Positions 17,424 through 27,729 of a stretch of 64,000 nt of DNA are shown in pieces. Source of the DNA: Flavobacterium wongokense (GTDB taxonomy: Bacteria; Bacteroidota; Bacteroidia; Flavobacteriales; Flavobacteriaceae); contig NZ_JAKIHP010000007.1 in the NCBI RefSeq assembly GCF_021608265.1, forward strand, positions 55,864 to 119,863, written 5' to 3'. Every line of letters begins with the position of its first letter. The stretch's first letter is position 1. A program made the position numbers and the translations under genes. Below the pieces are notes generated by a model, which had not been told where the DNA came from, did no database searches, and worked only from the letters and a program-made list of their open reading frames with translations.

Positions 17424-18506
17424 ATGGACATTACAGCAGAAAACAGAAAATGGTTGGATGATTTAAATTTGAGTCATCCTTTGGTAATAGCCGGACCATG
17501 CAGTGCAGAAACAGAAGAACAGGTATTAAGGATTGCACACGAACTGAAAAATTCTGATGTGAGCATTTTCCGCGCCGGAATCTGGAAACCAAGAACGCGT
17601 CCCGGAGGATTTGAAGGCGTTGGGGCCATTGGGTTGAATTGGCTGCAAAAAGCCAAAGCCGAAACAGGATTGCTGATGGCCGTTGAGGTTGCGAATGCAA
17701 CCCATGTTAAATTAGCTTTGGAGCACGATATTGATGTGCTTTGGATTGGTGCCCGAACCACCGTCAATCCGTTTGCGGTTCAGGAAATCGCAGATGCTTT
17801 GGCTGGCACAGATAAAATTGTTTTGGTAAAAAATCCGGTGAATCCTGATTTGGCTTTGTGGATTGGTGGCGTTGAACGTTTGTATAATGCCGGAATCAAA
17901 AACCTGGGCGTTATCCACAGAGGATTTTCAACGTATGAAAAAACCAAATACCGAAACATCCCGGAATGGCAATTGCCAATTGAGCTGCAAAGCCGTTTCC
18001 CCGATTTGGTACTGATTTGCGACCCATCACATATTACCGGCCAGCGAAATATGATTCAGGAAGTCTCACAACAGGCATTGGACCTGAATTATGACGGACT
18101 AATCATAGAAACGCATATTGATCCCGATAATGCCTGGAGCGACGCGGCACAACAGGTAACGCCAACGGTTCTGAAACAGATTTTTGAAGACCTGAAGGTA
18201 AGGAAAACAGCGACTGAAGATGATGATTTCAATACCAAAATGATAAAGCTGCGATCGAGCATTGACATAGCTGATACCAAGTTGTTGGAAATTTTAGGAA
18301 GCAGGATGAAAGTCGCAGAGCAGATCGGAGCCTTGAAAAAGGAAAAAAACATCGCGGTTCTGCAAAACAAACGTTGGAATGAAATCCTTGGGAAAATGAT
18401 ATTGGAAGGTGAAGATAAAGGACTTAGTGAAGAATTTATCCTTCGGATTTTCAAGGCAATACACCAGGAAAGCATCGCACATCAGGAAAAAATCATAAAT
18501 CGTTGA
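17424..18506 (+). CDS. Bifunctional DAHP synthase / chorismate mutase
   Basis: This 360-residue fusion has GPCSAE at residues 24-29 and FRAGIWKPRTRPGGFEG at about 49-65 of the DAHP synthase domain (type I-beta/KdsA-like). An AroQ-type chorismate mutase domain follows at about residues 274-355, with KLRSSIDIADTKLLEIL. The protein starts the shikimate pathway from PEP and erythrose 4-phosphate and also converts chorismate to prephenate, feeding PheA. It is the last gene of the attenuator-controlled operon, and a clear terminator follows. Confidence 0.93.
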   Translation: MDITAENRKWLDDLNLSHPLVIAGPCSAETEEQVLRIAHELKNSDVSIFRAGIWKPRTRPGGFEGVGAIGLNWLQKAKAETGLLMAVEVANATHVKLALEHDIDVLWIGARTTVNPFAVQEIADALAGTDKIVLVKNPVNPDLALWIGGVERLYNAGIKNLGVIHRGFSTYEKTKYRNIPEWQLPIELQSRFPDLVLICDPSHITGQRNMIQEVSQQALDLNYDGLIIETHIDPDNAWSDAAQQVTPTVLKQIFEDLKVRKTATEDDDFNTKMIKLRSSIDIADTKLLEILGSRMKVAEQIGALKKEKNIAVLQNKRWNEILGKMILEGEDKGLSEEFILRIFKAIHQESIAHQEKIINR

Positions 18507-18527
18507 TTTTTTTTCCAAATTAAATCC

Positions 18528-18556
18528 AAACCTATGATTTGTCATAGGTTTTTTTG
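18528..18556 (+). terminator. Terminator of the aromatic operon
   Basis: A 10-bp stem, AAACCTATGA/TCATAGGTTT, with a TTTG loop and a T-run, starting 21 bases after the DAHP synthase/chorismate mutase stop. Confidence 0.85.
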
Positions 18557-18604
18557 TATCATTGCGCCAACAATAAAAACAGTATAAATTTAAAAACTAC
18601 CAAA

Positions 18605-20257
18605 ATGAAAAAAACCTTTTTGTTTTTTATTCTTTTTGTTTGTTGCGGTATAAGCCTGAATGCGCAGAACAAAATTGATAAAATCAACATGACTTACGGT
18701 GAGGAATTACCGGAAGACAAACAAAAAATTGTAAAAATTATCGGGGAAGCAAGCAACAAGATTTATGCTCTTGGACTTAACAAGGATGATTATTTCATTA
18801 AGATTTTCGAATCAAAGTCGATGAAATTGCTTTCTTCAAATCCTATTGTTATCCCTCAAATCAGTGATAAGGAAGTTGATTTCGAAGATATCTTTTTATT
18901 AAATGGAAAGCTTTATGCTATTGGAAGTGTTTTCAATAAGAAAGAGAAAATCTTTAATTTAATTGGAACCGAAATTTCTGAAAAAGGGATTTTGAGTAAA
19001 AATACAATTCCATTATTCAGTTCAGAAGTTGCTAAAAAGTCGGAGCGCGGTGGATTTTACTTCAAGCAATCCCAGGATGAAGGCGCATTGCTGATCATGC
19101 ATACTTCGCGTTTTCCAAAAGAGGATGCCATTAAATATGAAGTTAAACTATTTGATGACAAACTGGCAAGCCTTTTCAGCAGTGAAGAGAAAGTAAGCTT
19201 TGACGACAGTAAAAAAGATTATGAGTTTACGATTTCTGACTTTGAATTGAATTTCCAGGATGATGTCTTTTTGGTAATCAACGAAAGTTACAGGGATTCA
19301 AAAAAGAAGGAACAGATAGAGAAATTCCAGATTCACGCTTTCAAAAAAGCGAATAACTACAAAAAAGAAGTAGTTGACATCAATATCAAAGGCAAGGAAA
19401 TCATCAACTGTAAAATGATGTCTACCAATAAAAATATGTTGGAATTGGTTGGATTTTACTCAAGCGTGCGCGACAACGGTAAAGCCAATAAAGAGTTGAA
19501 AGGTATTTACAACGCTACCATTAATTTGGCAACAAACACTAACGATAACCTGAAATTCAACGAGTTTGATTATGCTACCAAAGTGAAATTGTTGGGCGAA
19601 AGAAGAGCTAAAAAAGGGAAAGACGTTAAGCCTTTATACAGTATCACTACCTTAATTGAAAAAAATGACGGTGGTATTATCGTATTGTCAGAATTGCAGT
19701 TTGTGTATGTTGGTCAAAGTTCAGGAATTGGGCCATTGGCATTTACTCCGGTAACGTATACCAAAAACGAAATCATTGTTACTTCCCTTAAGCCTGACGG
19801 TTCATTGGAATGGAGCAATGTATTGCCAAAAGAGCAGTCTGCGGCTGTAACGACTATGTCATTTGCTTTTGGAGCAGTTGGTGGCAACGGGAACTTCAAC
19901 GTTGGTGTTGCCATGTCTATTCCATTGGCTCAAATGGGGAAAGGACCAGAATATTTAGGAGCGATTCCTATTTATAAAAATGGTGTTTTGAACATCCTTT
20001 TCAACGACAACGTAAAAAACAAAGGAGTTACCGATATCGAGGAAATCAAATCATTAGGAAACTACAATAATGCGGTTCCGGCACTTTTCATCTTTGATGC
20101 AAATGGCCAGATTACCAGAAAAGACCCTGAAGAGGCAATCAAGAATGAACTAGTGATCCGTCCGGGTGTTTACTACAGGAAAACACCTAACGAATACATT
20201 ATTTATTCATCGAGAAAGAAACTGGATAAGCTGGGACGTATGTTCCTTGAAGATTAA
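18605..20257 (+). CDS. Exported protein of unknown function
   Basis: This 550-residue protein has a signal peptide (1-18, SLNA-Q). I do not recognise the family. The mature part is rich in Lys/Glu/Asp with alternating short strands (for example residues 50-110 and 225-330), compatible with a beta-propeller or beta-sandwich. A Gly/Ala-rich stretch at about residues 415-445 (FAFGAVGGNGNF) stands out. There is no lipobox, no T9SS tail and no catalytic motif. The ATG at 18605 is chosen because it opens the signal peptide. It is flanked by terminators on both sides and so is probably transcribed alone. Confidence 0.75.
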   Translation: MKKTFLFFILFVCCGISLNAQNKIDKINMTYGEELPEDKQKIVKIIGEASNKIYALGLNKDDYFIKIFESKSMKLLSSNPIVIPQISDKEVDFEDIFLLNGKLYAIGSVFNKKEKIFNLIGTEISEKGILSKNTIPLFSSEVAKKSERGGFYFKQSQDEGALLIMHTSRFPKEDAIKYEVKLFDDKLASLFSSEEKVSFDDSKKDYEFTISDFELNFQDDVFLVINESYRDSKKKEQIEKFQIHAFKKANNYKKEVVDINIKGKEIINCKMMSTNKNMLELVGFYSSVRDNGKANKELKGIYNATINLATNTNDNLKFNEFDYATKVKLLGERRAKKGKDVKPLYSITTLIEKNDGGIIVLSELQFVYVGQSSGIGPLAFTPVTYTKNEIIVTSLKPDGSLEWSNVLPKEQSAAVTTMSFAFGAVGGNGNFNVGVAMSIPLAQMGKGPEYLGAIPIYKNGVLNILFNDNVKNKGVTDIEEIKSLGNYNNAVPALFIFDANGQITRKDPEEAIKNELVIRPGVYYRKTPNEYIIYSSRKKLDKLGRMFLED

Positions 20258-20264
20258 AAACCAA

Positions 20265-20294
20265 AAAAAGCTGTGAAAATTTTCACAGCTTTTT
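20265..20294 (+). terminator. Terminator after the exported protein gene
   Basis: AAAAAGCTGTGAAA paired with TTTCACAGCTTTTT. This long, nearly perfect palindrome can act in both directions. Confidence 0.8.
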
Positions 20295-20299
20295 ATTTG

Positions 20300-20336
20300 A
20301 ACCAAACTTAAACCATATACGGTTTGGTTTTTTTAC
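20300..20336 (+). terminator. Second hairpin with T-run before rsgA
   Basis: AACCAAAC (20300-20307) can pair with GTTTGGTT (20322-20329), and a T-run follows directly. It overlaps a candidate rsgA -7 box, TACCTTTG (20334-20341). It may be a tandem terminator or a short regulatory hairpin. Confidence 0.4.
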
Positions 20337-20362
20337 CTTTGCCTAAATCCTAAATTCAAAAG

Positions 20363-21343
20363 ATGACCGGACTCGTTTATAAATCTACCGGAAGCTGGTA
20401 CACGGTTAAGACCGAAGACCATCAGGTTTTTGAATGCCGCATCAAAGGAAAGTTCCGCATGCAGGGCATCAAAAGCACCAATCCGATTGCGGTTGGCGAT
20501 GTAGTAGATTTTGAATTGGATGATACTTCAGACGACATTACAGGAACCATTCACAACATTCACGACCGAAAGAATTACATTGTCAGGAAATCGGTGAACC
20601 TGTCCAAACAAACCCATATCATTGCTTCCAACATTGATGTTGTTTTTTTATTGATTACCATCAACAATCCTCCTACGACAACCAGTTTTATCGATAGGTT
20701 TTTGGTTACCGCTGAAGCCTATGATATTGAAACCGTTTTGGTTTTCAATAAAGTCGATACTTACGATGAAGCGATGCAGGATGAGCAATTATACCTTCAG
20801 TACATCTATTCTGATATTGGATACAAATGCCTTAAGGTTTCGGCAATTGAAAAGAAAGGTTTGGAAGAATTAAAGCAAATGATGATTGGGAAAGTCAGCA
20901 TGTTTTCGGGACATTCGGGAGTAGGAAAATCGACTTTGGTCAACGCATTGGAACCCGAACTAAACCTAAAAACCAAAAACATTTCAGAACAGAGTAAGCA
21001 AGGACAGCATACTACGACCTTTGCCGAAATGTATGATTTGTCCTTTGATGCCAAAATAATCGATACACCGGGAATCAAGGGATTCGGAGTTGTAGATATG
21101 GAGCCTTATGAGGTTAGCGATTATTTCCCTGAGTTTTTTAAGCTAAAAGACCAATGCAAATTCAATAACTGCCTGCATAAGGAAGAGCCGCATTGCGCTG
21201 TTAAAAAAGCTTTGGAAGAAAATAAGATTGCGTGGTCACGCTACAATAGTTACCTCAAAATCCTCGAAGGCGATGATGAACATTACAGGCAGGATGTTTA
21301 CAATGACGACCGGATTGCCAGTGACGAAACCCGAAAATCCTAA
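20363..21343 (+). CDS. rsgA: Ribosome small-subunit-dependent GTPase A
   Basis: This 326-residue protein shows the circularly permuted GTPase order typical of RsgA: an N-terminal OB-fold (about 1-80), G4 NKVD at 129-132, G1 GHSGVGKST at 183-191 and G3 DTPG at 234-237. A zinc knuckle follows with C265, C270, H272 and C278. It helps late maturation of the 30S subunit. It forms an operon with dtd, which starts three bases after its stop. Confidence 0.96.
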   Translation: MTGLVYKSTGSWYTVKTEDHQVFECRIKGKFRMQGIKSTNPIAVGDVVDFELDDTSDDITGTIHNIHDRKNYIVRKSVNLSKQTHIIASNIDVVFLLITINNPPTTTSFIDRFLVTAEAYDIETVLVFNKVDTYDEAMQDEQLYLQYIYSDIGYKCLKVSAIEKKGLEELKQMMIGKVSMFSGHSGVGKSTLVNALEPELNLKTKNISEQSKQGQHTTTFAEMYDLSFDAKIIDTPGIKGFGVVDMEPYEVSDYFPEFFKLKDQCKFNNCLHKEEPHCAVKKALEENKIAWSRYNSYLKILEGDDEHYRQDVYNDDRIASDETRKS

Positions 21344-21346
21344 CAG

Positions 21347-21799
21347 ATGAAAGCCGTTATCCAGCGTGTTTCCGAAGCTTCAGTCACCATTGAAGGCATT
21401 AAGGCTGCCGATATCCAAAAGGGATTGTTGGTGCTTGCCGGTTTTGAAGAATCCGATACCAATGATGATTTGGATTGGATGACTTCCAAAATTGCCAACC
21501 TCCGAATTTTTGATGATGAAAACCACGTGATGAATTTATCGTTGAAAGATGTAAAAGGCGGCATCATCATCGTAAGCCAGTTTACGTTGCAGGCATCGAC
21601 AAAAAAAGGCAATCGGCCTTCGTATTTAAAGGCAGCAAAACCAGAGATTTCGATTCCACTATACGAGTCTTTCATCCTGAAAATGGAAACCGGATTGGGT
21701 AAAAAAGTCCAGACCGGAACCTTTGGTGCCGATATGAAAGTAGCACTTTTAAATGATGGTCCCGTGACAATAATCATCGACACAAAAAATAAAGAGTAA
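21347..21799 (+). CDS. dtd: D-aminoacyl-tRNA deacylase
   Basis: This 150-residue enzyme has full family length. It contains the SQFTLQA motif near residue 80 and the C-terminal GPVTIIID motif, whose Gly-Pro pair gives chiral proofreading. It removes D-amino acids wrongly attached to tRNA. It is co-transcribed with rsgA. Confidence 0.95.
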   Translation: MKAVIQRVSEASVTIEGIKAADIQKGLLVLAGFEESDTNDDLDWMTSKIANLRIFDDENHVMNLSLKDVKGGIIIVSQFTLQASTKKGNRPSYLKAAKPEISIPLYESFILKMETGLGKKVQTGTFGADMKVALLNDGPVTIIIDTKNKE

Positions 21800-21848
21800 A
21801 ATGTTAAAGAGAAGTTAATTTTTTTATATTTGGAGAAACTTAGTCCAA

Positions 21849-23759
21849 ATGAAATTAACCTTTTTACACTTTCTATTACTTTTATTCCCCGTTTTAATTT
21901 TTGGACAAAAAGTAGACTACTCTGTGGCTGCCATTCCCGACAGTTTAAAGCAAAATGCCAATGTAGTCATTCGCCTTAGTAAAACCAGCATCGATATTTC
22001 TTCTCAGAAATCAATGACGGTTAAATCACTGACAGTTACAACGGTTTTAAATGAATTGGGCTTAAGGAACCTTGACTTGTCTGAGAGCTATGACAAGAAC
22101 AGAAAAATAACACAAATTGAGGCAGATATTTATGATGCTCTTGGCAAGCCTATAAAAACCTATAAAAAAAAGGATTTTACAGATGCCAGTGTAGCAGATG
22201 GCGTTTCTGTGTTTAACGACAATAGGACTTTATATCTGGATTATACGCCCATCAGTTATCCATTCACTGTAGCTTTTGAAACTGAAATACAAACTTCCAA
22301 TACTGCTTTTATAGCTCCGTGGATTCCGGTTGATAATTTTTTGGTGAGTACCGAAAATACTTCCCTGAGCATTACTTTTAAACCCGAATTAAACCTGAAA
22401 AAGAAAGAGGCAAATTTTTCTGCAAAGTACCTAATCGAAAAATCGGAAACATCATCATCGGTAAGTTATGCAGCAAAGAATCTAGTCGCTAAGAAAAGGG
22501 AAGAGCTCAGCCCAAGTTTCGTTGAGGTTTTTCCGATAGTGTATTTTTCACTTGAAAACTTCTCTCTTGAAAATGTAGAAGGCAAAGCTACCAATTGGGC
22601 CGAATTTGGCAAATGGTATTACAATTCGCTGTTGGCAGATACCGAGGAGATTCCGGAAGAAACGCAGCTCAAGATTAAGCAATTGATTGGAAACGAAAAG
22701 CGTCCTGTTGAAATTGCAAAAATCATCTATAAATATGTCCAGGAGAAAACACGTTACGTGAGCGTTCAGGTTGGGATTGGCGGTTGGAAGCCAATGCTGG
22801 CAAAAGATGTTGACAAACTCGGCTACGGCGACTGCAAGGCACTGACCAATTATACCCGATGTTTATTAAAATCTGTAGGCGTTCCGTCCTATTATACTGT
22901 TGTTTATGCAGGGCATGATGAAACAAAAGACCTGCAAAACGATTTTGCTTCGGTTCAGGGAAACCATGTGATTTTGACATTGCCTGTTGATAAGGATTTG
23001 GTTTGGCTGGAATGTACAAGTCAAATCCATCCGTTTGGATTCCAGGGTGATTTTACCGATGACAGGAATGTACTATTGGTAAAACCGGAAGGTGGAGAAA
23101 TAATAAAAACAAAGCTTTTTACTGAGGCCGACAATCTTAAGACCACTAAAGGCTCGTATCAAATTATGGAAAACGGCAACCTTATCGGTAAGGTCAAAAT
23201 GGTTTCAAAAGGATTGAAGTACAACAATGAATTCAGAAAAGAACGACTGAGCAGGGAAAATCAACTCAAGGATTATAAGGAGGAATTTGATAATATGAAC
23301 AATCTTTCAATAAAGAAAATCAACCTGAGCAATGATTCTAAAACTATCGAATTTACAGAAGATTTGGAATTGGAAGCCGAAGGTTATGCCCAAAATTCGG
23401 GAGGAAAACTATTATTCGCACTTAATGCTTTCGACCAAAATTCTTATGTTCCAAAAAAATACAGGACACGGGAGTATCCATTCGAAATGGAAAGAGGCTT
23501 TACCAATGAAGAAGAAATTGAGATTACCATTCCGGATGGTTTCATTGTTGAGGCAAAACCAAATGGATTGGAGCAGGACACCGAATTTGGCTATTATAAA
23601 ATTGAATTCAGCACTGTCAGCCCAACCAAAATAATGTGTAAAAGAAAATTAGTAATCAAAAAAGGATTCTATGATAAATCCAAATACGAAAACTACAGGA
23701 AATTCAGAGAAACCATAGCCAAAACCGATAGCTCAAGAATAGTTATTGCAAAGACCTAA
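21849..23759 (+). CDS. DUF3857 / transglutaminase-like exported protein (1 of 3)
   Basis: This 636-residue protein has a signal peptide (about 1-19, IFG-Q), an N-terminal DUF3857 beta-domain (about 50-220) and a central transglutaminase-like core at about 270-400. The nucleophile position is kept as C329 in GYGDCKALTNY, with GNHV and WLECTSQ later as likely His and acidic partners. It is probably periplasmic or surface-exposed; the substrate is unknown. It heads a tandem run of three related genes spaced by about 2-4 bases. A TATATTTG box at 21825-21832 may be the promoter. Confidence 0.82.
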   Translation: MKLTFLHFLLLLFPVLIFGQKVDYSVAAIPDSLKQNANVVIRLSKTSIDISSQKSMTVKSLTVTTVLNELGLRNLDLSESYDKNRKITQIEADIYDALGKPIKTYKKKDFTDASVADGVSVFNDNRTLYLDYTPISYPFTVAFETEIQTSNTAFIAPWIPVDNFLVSTENTSLSITFKPELNLKKKEANFSAKYLIEKSETSSSVSYAAKNLVAKKREELSPSFVEVFPIVYFSLENFSLENVEGKATNWAEFGKWYYNSLLADTEEIPEETQLKIKQLIGNEKRPVEIAKIIYKYVQEKTRYVSVQVGIGGWKPMLAKDVDKLGYGDCKALTNYTRCLLKSVGVPSYYTVVYAGHDETKDLQNDFASVQGNHVILTLPVDKDLVWLECTSQIHPFGFQGDFTDDRNVLLVKPEGGEIIKTKLFTEADNLKTTKGSYQIMENGNLIGKVKMVSKGLKYNNEFRKERLSRENQLKDYKEEFDNMNNLSIKKINLSNDSKTIEFTEDLELEAEGYAQNSGGKLLFALNAFDQNSYVPKKYRTREYPFEMERGFTNEEEIEITIPDGFIVEAKPNGLEQDTEFGYYKIEFSTVSPTKIMCKRKLVIKKGFYDKSKYENYRKFRETIAKTDSSRIVIAKT

Positions 23760-23763
23760 AACC

Positions 23764-25710
23764 ATGAAATCAAAAACAAGTAAATTACACCCGGCAATTG
23801 TTATCGCAGCATTATTTTTAAGCGTGTCGGCTTTCGCACAAAAAAAAGAACTCGGAAAAGTAACCCTTGAGGAATTGAATGAGAAAGTATGTCCAACCGA
23901 TACTTCTGCAGCTGCAGCAGTGCTTTTCAAAAAAAGCCAGATAACATTTGACAGCACTATTGGCCAGGCATTCGTTGAAACAGAAGTCAAAATAAAAATC
24001 TATAAAAAGGAAGCGTATGATTATGCGAATGTCAGTGAAGCTTATTATACCGGAAATAATGAAAAACTTAACTTTTCAAACGTGGCAACCTACAATGTTG
24101 TAAACGGCCAGATTGTCAAAACAAAACTCAAAAAAGAGGGCGACTTTAAGGAAGAAATGACCAAGGACCTCAATGTAAAAAAGATTGTGCTTTCAGACGT
24201 CAAGGAAGGTTCAATCATTGAATATAAAATAACCCGTTACACCAATAATGTATACAGGCTTGTCAATTTCTATTTCCAGGAAGGAATACCTGTAAATGAT
24301 GTTGAACTTAAGGTTGAATATTCAGACTTGTATTTTTACAACAAATCATTAACCGGGTTTTTGGTTCCGGAAATCAAGGAGGAGATATTTAACCTTCCTA
24401 ATCTCAAGTCATACCAGCATAGGATCATTTATAAATTAAAAAATGTTCCTGCAATGAAGGATGAAGACTATGTCAACAATATCAATAATTACAGGGCGAG
24501 GATTCGTTATGAACTGGCATCGGTGAAAAATAGTTATGGCATAAGTGAAAATCTGGCTACCGATTGGGAATCTGTTGTAAAAAGGGTATATGATAGCGAG
24601 TATTTTGGCACCGAGCTAAAGAAAACAGGCTATTTTGAAAAAGATGTGGACGCTCTTTTAACCGGCCTGACCACACAACAGGAAAAAATAAATGCAATTT
24701 TCAATTATGTAAAGTCAAAAGTTACCTGGGACGAATATTATGGATTTGCCTGTAATGATGGTGTAAAAAAAGCATATCAGGAAAAAAAAGGAAATACTGC
24801 CGAAATCAATTTGATGCTAACTGCAATGTTGCGGTATGCAGGAATAGATGCAAATCCAATCTTACTCAGCACACGTGCAAACGGGCTTTCTGTATTGCCG
24901 TCGATAACAGCCTTTAATTATGTGATTTGCGGAATAGAATTAACCAATCAGGTTATTTTGCTGGATGCAACCAACAAATATGCGATGCCGGATATACTTC
25001 CCATAAGGGATTTGAATTGGTTTGGCAGGATTATTAGGAAAAACGGCAGTTCCGCCGATATTGATTTGATGCCCAAATTAAATTCAAAGGACATCATAAA
25101 TATATTGGCAAAAATTGAAGGCAATGGTGAAATAAAAGGCAAAATCAGGGAACAGTATTTTGACTATAATGCCCTGGCATTCAGGCAGGCCAACAATGCA
25201 ACATCCAAGGACGCTTACCTTGAGAAGCTTGAAAAAGACCACCAAGGATTGGAAATAGGAGAGTATAATATCGTAAACAAAGAAGATTTGACTTTGCCGG
25301 TAATCGAAAATTATGATTTTACCGCAACCAATTCTGTCGAAATCATTGGAGATAAAATGTACCTGTCACCATTCCTGTTTTTTGCCAAAACCGAAAATCC
25401 ATTCAAACAGGAAATCAGGGAATATCCGGTAGATTTTGTGTTTCCCAACCAGGACAAATTCAACATCAGCCTTACCATTCCTGAAGGATATGCTGTAGAG
25501 CTATTACCCACGGCAAAAGCGGTTAGCATGATTGATGACCTTGCAAACTTCAAATACAATATCTCAACCAATGGAAGCCAGATACAGATATTGTACACAT
25601 ATGATATCAACCAGGCAATCATCGGTTCCGAACATTACGAAACCTTGAAGAATTTTTATAAGGAAATGATCAATAAGCAAACAGAGAAAATTGTCCTTAA
25701 AAAAGTATAA
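23764..25710 (+). CDS. DUF3857 / transglutaminase-like exported protein (2 of 3), Cys lost
   Basis: This 648-residue protein has a signal peptide (about 1-24, AFA-Q). The domain order is as in the previous gene. At the place of the catalytic cysteine it reads KKGNTAEINLML, so Thr345 replaces Cys; the following ML-AMLRYAGI-ANP helix is well preserved. It is therefore probably not a thiol enzyme, and may be a binding or structural protein. It is much more similar to the third gene (shared DTSAAAA, RYAGI-ANP, EDYVNN and a near-identical KQTEKIVLKKV tail) than to the first, which points to a recent duplication. It starts four bases after the first gene. Confidence 0.82.
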   Translation: MKSKTSKLHPAIVIAALFLSVSAFAQKKELGKVTLEELNEKVCPTDTSAAAAVLFKKSQITFDSTIGQAFVETEVKIKIYKKEAYDYANVSEAYYTGNNEKLNFSNVATYNVVNGQIVKTKLKKEGDFKEEMTKDLNVKKIVLSDVKEGSIIEYKITRYTNNVYRLVNFYFQEGIPVNDVELKVEYSDLYFYNKSLTGFLVPEIKEEIFNLPNLKSYQHRIIYKLKNVPAMKDEDYVNNINNYRARIRYELASVKNSYGISENLATDWESVVKRVYDSEYFGTELKKTGYFEKDVDALLTGLTTQQEKINAIFNYVKSKVTWDEYYGFACNDGVKKAYQEKKGNTAEINLMLTAMLRYAGIDANPILLSTRANGLSVLPSITAFNYVICGIELTNQVILLDATNKYAMPDILPIRDLNWFGRIIRKNGSSADIDLMPKLNSKDIINILAKIEGNGEIKGKIREQYFDYNALAFRQANNATSKDAYLEKLEKDHQGLEIGEYNIVNKEDLTLPVIENYDFTATNSVEIIGDKMYLSPFLFFAKTENPFKQEIREYPVDFVFPNQDKFNISLTIPEGYAVELLPTAKAVSMIDDLANFKYNISTNGSQIQILYTYDINQAIIGSEHYETLKNFYKEMINKQTEKIVLKKV

Positions 25711-25712
25711 CC

Positions 25713-27707
25713 ATGAATAAATCAAATTTGCTGCTTTTTCTTTTGATTTGTTGTTTGTCCAATGCTGTTGGGCAAAAATTAATCCTTGGCAAAGTCACTA
25801 AAGCGGAATTGCTGGAAAAGCAACATAAGACAGATACTTCTGCCGCTGCAGCCATAATCTTTAAAAAGGCAAGGACCGAATTCACTTATACGGAACAAAA
25901 GGGATTTACATCGGTTACCTACTTTCAGGTTAAGCTCAAAATCTATAAAAATGAAGGATTGAAATGGGCAAATTTCAAAATCCCGTATTACGTTGGTTAC
26001 GAAAATCTTGAAGACGAATATGTCAGCATTGAAAGTGGTTTTACCTACAACCTCGAAAATGACAAAATTGTCAAAACCAAAGTGACTGGGGAAAGCAAAT
26101 TCAAAGAGCAGATAAATGAAAACTGGGAAGTAAAGGCGGTTGCTTTTCCCAATGTAAAGCCTGGCTCTATCATTGAATTGGAATACAGGTTTAAATCCGA
26201 AAATATATCGGTGCTTCCGGAATTCCAATACCAATATGACATTCCGGTAGATTATGCAGAATACAAAACCAACATACCCGAGTTTTATATTTATAATGCC
26301 ATTAAAAAAGGCTATATCAAACTCAATATGGATCAAAAGTTGGAATCAACATATCAATCCTATCAAAGCGAAGCACATTTAGCGAAAGTTAGCCGTACAT
26401 TGGAATACAACCAAATTGTGACGGTTTACAATGCTTCGAATATTCCCGCATTGATAGAAGAAGATTATGTCAATAATATGGATAATTATTACGGACAACT
26501 CGAACATGAACTTCAGATGATACGTTATCCCAACGAAAAACCGAAGCAGATAGGTACAACTTGGGAAGCTGTAGCCAAATCAATCTTTGATGATAAGGAT
26601 TTTAATGAAGCCATCACCAGCTCCGATTATTTTATCGAAGAAGTCAAGCCACTGATACATGAAATTACATCGCCTCAGGAACGAGCCAAAAAGATTTTCA
26701 ATTATGTAAAAAACAGGATGAATTGGGACAACAGGACAAGCTATTATCCCAAACGCAAAATGAATGTAGCTTTTACCGAGAAGGTTGGAAATGTTGCCGA
26801 AATTAACCTGATGCTGGTTGCAATGTTAAGATATGCCGGCATTAACGCCAATCCTGTAATCATGAGTACCAGGGAAAACGGATTTGCAACCTTTCCCAAC
26901 AGGACACTTTTCAATTATGTAATCGCCGCAGCGGAAATAGACGGAAAGACCATTTTGATGGATGCGACCGAAAAAATTTCAGATTTGAACAGTCTTCCCA
27001 TACGCGCATTGAACTGGCAGGGACGATTGATTAGGAAGGACGGAACTTCAACAGAAATCGATTTGATGCCCAAATCAAATTCGAGAAAAATTGTCAACCT
27101 GATGATTGATGTCAATGCGTCCGGAGATGTATCGGGAAAGATAAAAAATCAATACTTTGATTATAATGCACGTGAATTCCGGAATAAAAACAATGCCATC
27201 TCCAAGGAAAGTTATGTCGAAAAACTTGAAAAGGAAAATCCGGGGCTTGAAGTTGAGGATTACGGAGTACATAACAGCCTTGACATCGATTTGCCAATAA
27301 TTGAAAATTACAATTTTGCAACAAACAACGGAGCCGAAATTATTGGAGGCAAAATTTATATGAGCCCTTTTCTATTTTTCGCGACAACACAAAATCCATT
27401 CAAACAGGAATACCGCGATTATCCAATCGATTTTGTATTTCCACAACAACTCAAATACAATATCAGTCTAACCATTCCACAGGGATATGCTGTTGAAACA
27501 TTGCCCGAACCAAAAAATGTTGCGTTACCTTCAGGCCTTGGAAGCTTTAAATATGAAATTTCCAATGTAGGAAAGCAGATCCAGTTACTTTATACCCAAG
27601 AAATCAACCAATCTGTAATTGATGCCGGATATTATGAAGTCCTAAAGATTTTTTTCAAGGAAATGATCGATAAACAGACCGAGAAAATTGTACTTAAAAA
27701 AGTATAG
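25713..27707 (+). CDS. DUF3857 / transglutaminase-like exported protein (3 of 3), Cys lost
   Basis: This 664-residue paralogue of the preceding gene begins two bases after its stop. The signal peptide covers about 1-20 (AVG-Q). The transglutaminase-like core reads EKVGNVAEINLML, with Val361 in place of the nucleophilic Cys. Both proteins end in almost the same sequence (MI-KQTEKIVLKKV). Loss of Cys in two copies while the fold is kept suggests a retained non-enzymatic role. Confidence 0.82.
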   Translation: MNKSNLLLFLLICCLSNAVGQKLILGKVTKAELLEKQHKTDTSAAAAIIFKKARTEFTYTEQKGFTSVTYFQVKLKIYKNEGLKWANFKIPYYVGYENLEDEYVSIESGFTYNLENDKIVKTKVTGESKFKEQINENWEVKAVAFPNVKPGSIIELEYRFKSENISVLPEFQYQYDIPVDYAEYKTNIPEFYIYNAIKKGYIKLNMDQKLESTYQSYQSEAHLAKVSRTLEYNQIVTVYNASNIPALIEEDYVNNMDNYYGQLEHELQMIRYPNEKPKQIGTTWEAVAKSIFDDKDFNEAITSSDYFIEEVKPLIHEITSPQERAKKIFNYVKNRMNWDNRTSYYPKRKMNVAFTEKVGNVAEINLMLVAMLRYAGINANPVIMSTRENGFATFPNRTLFNYVIAAAEIDGKTILMDATEKISDLNSLPIRALNWQGRLIRKDGTSTEIDLMPKSNSRKIVNLMIDVNASGDVSGKIKNQYFDYNAREFRNKNNAISKESYVEKLEKENPGLEVEDYGVHNSLDIDLPIIENYNFATNNGAEIIGGKIYMSPFLFFATTQNPFKQEYRDYPIDFVFPQQLKYNISLTIPQGYAVETLPEPKNVALPSGLGSFKYEISNVGKQIQLLYTQEINQSVIDAGYYEVLKIFFKEMIDKQTEKIVLKKV

Positions 27708-27729
27708 TGTTTTATTTTTGTTTGAGTTG

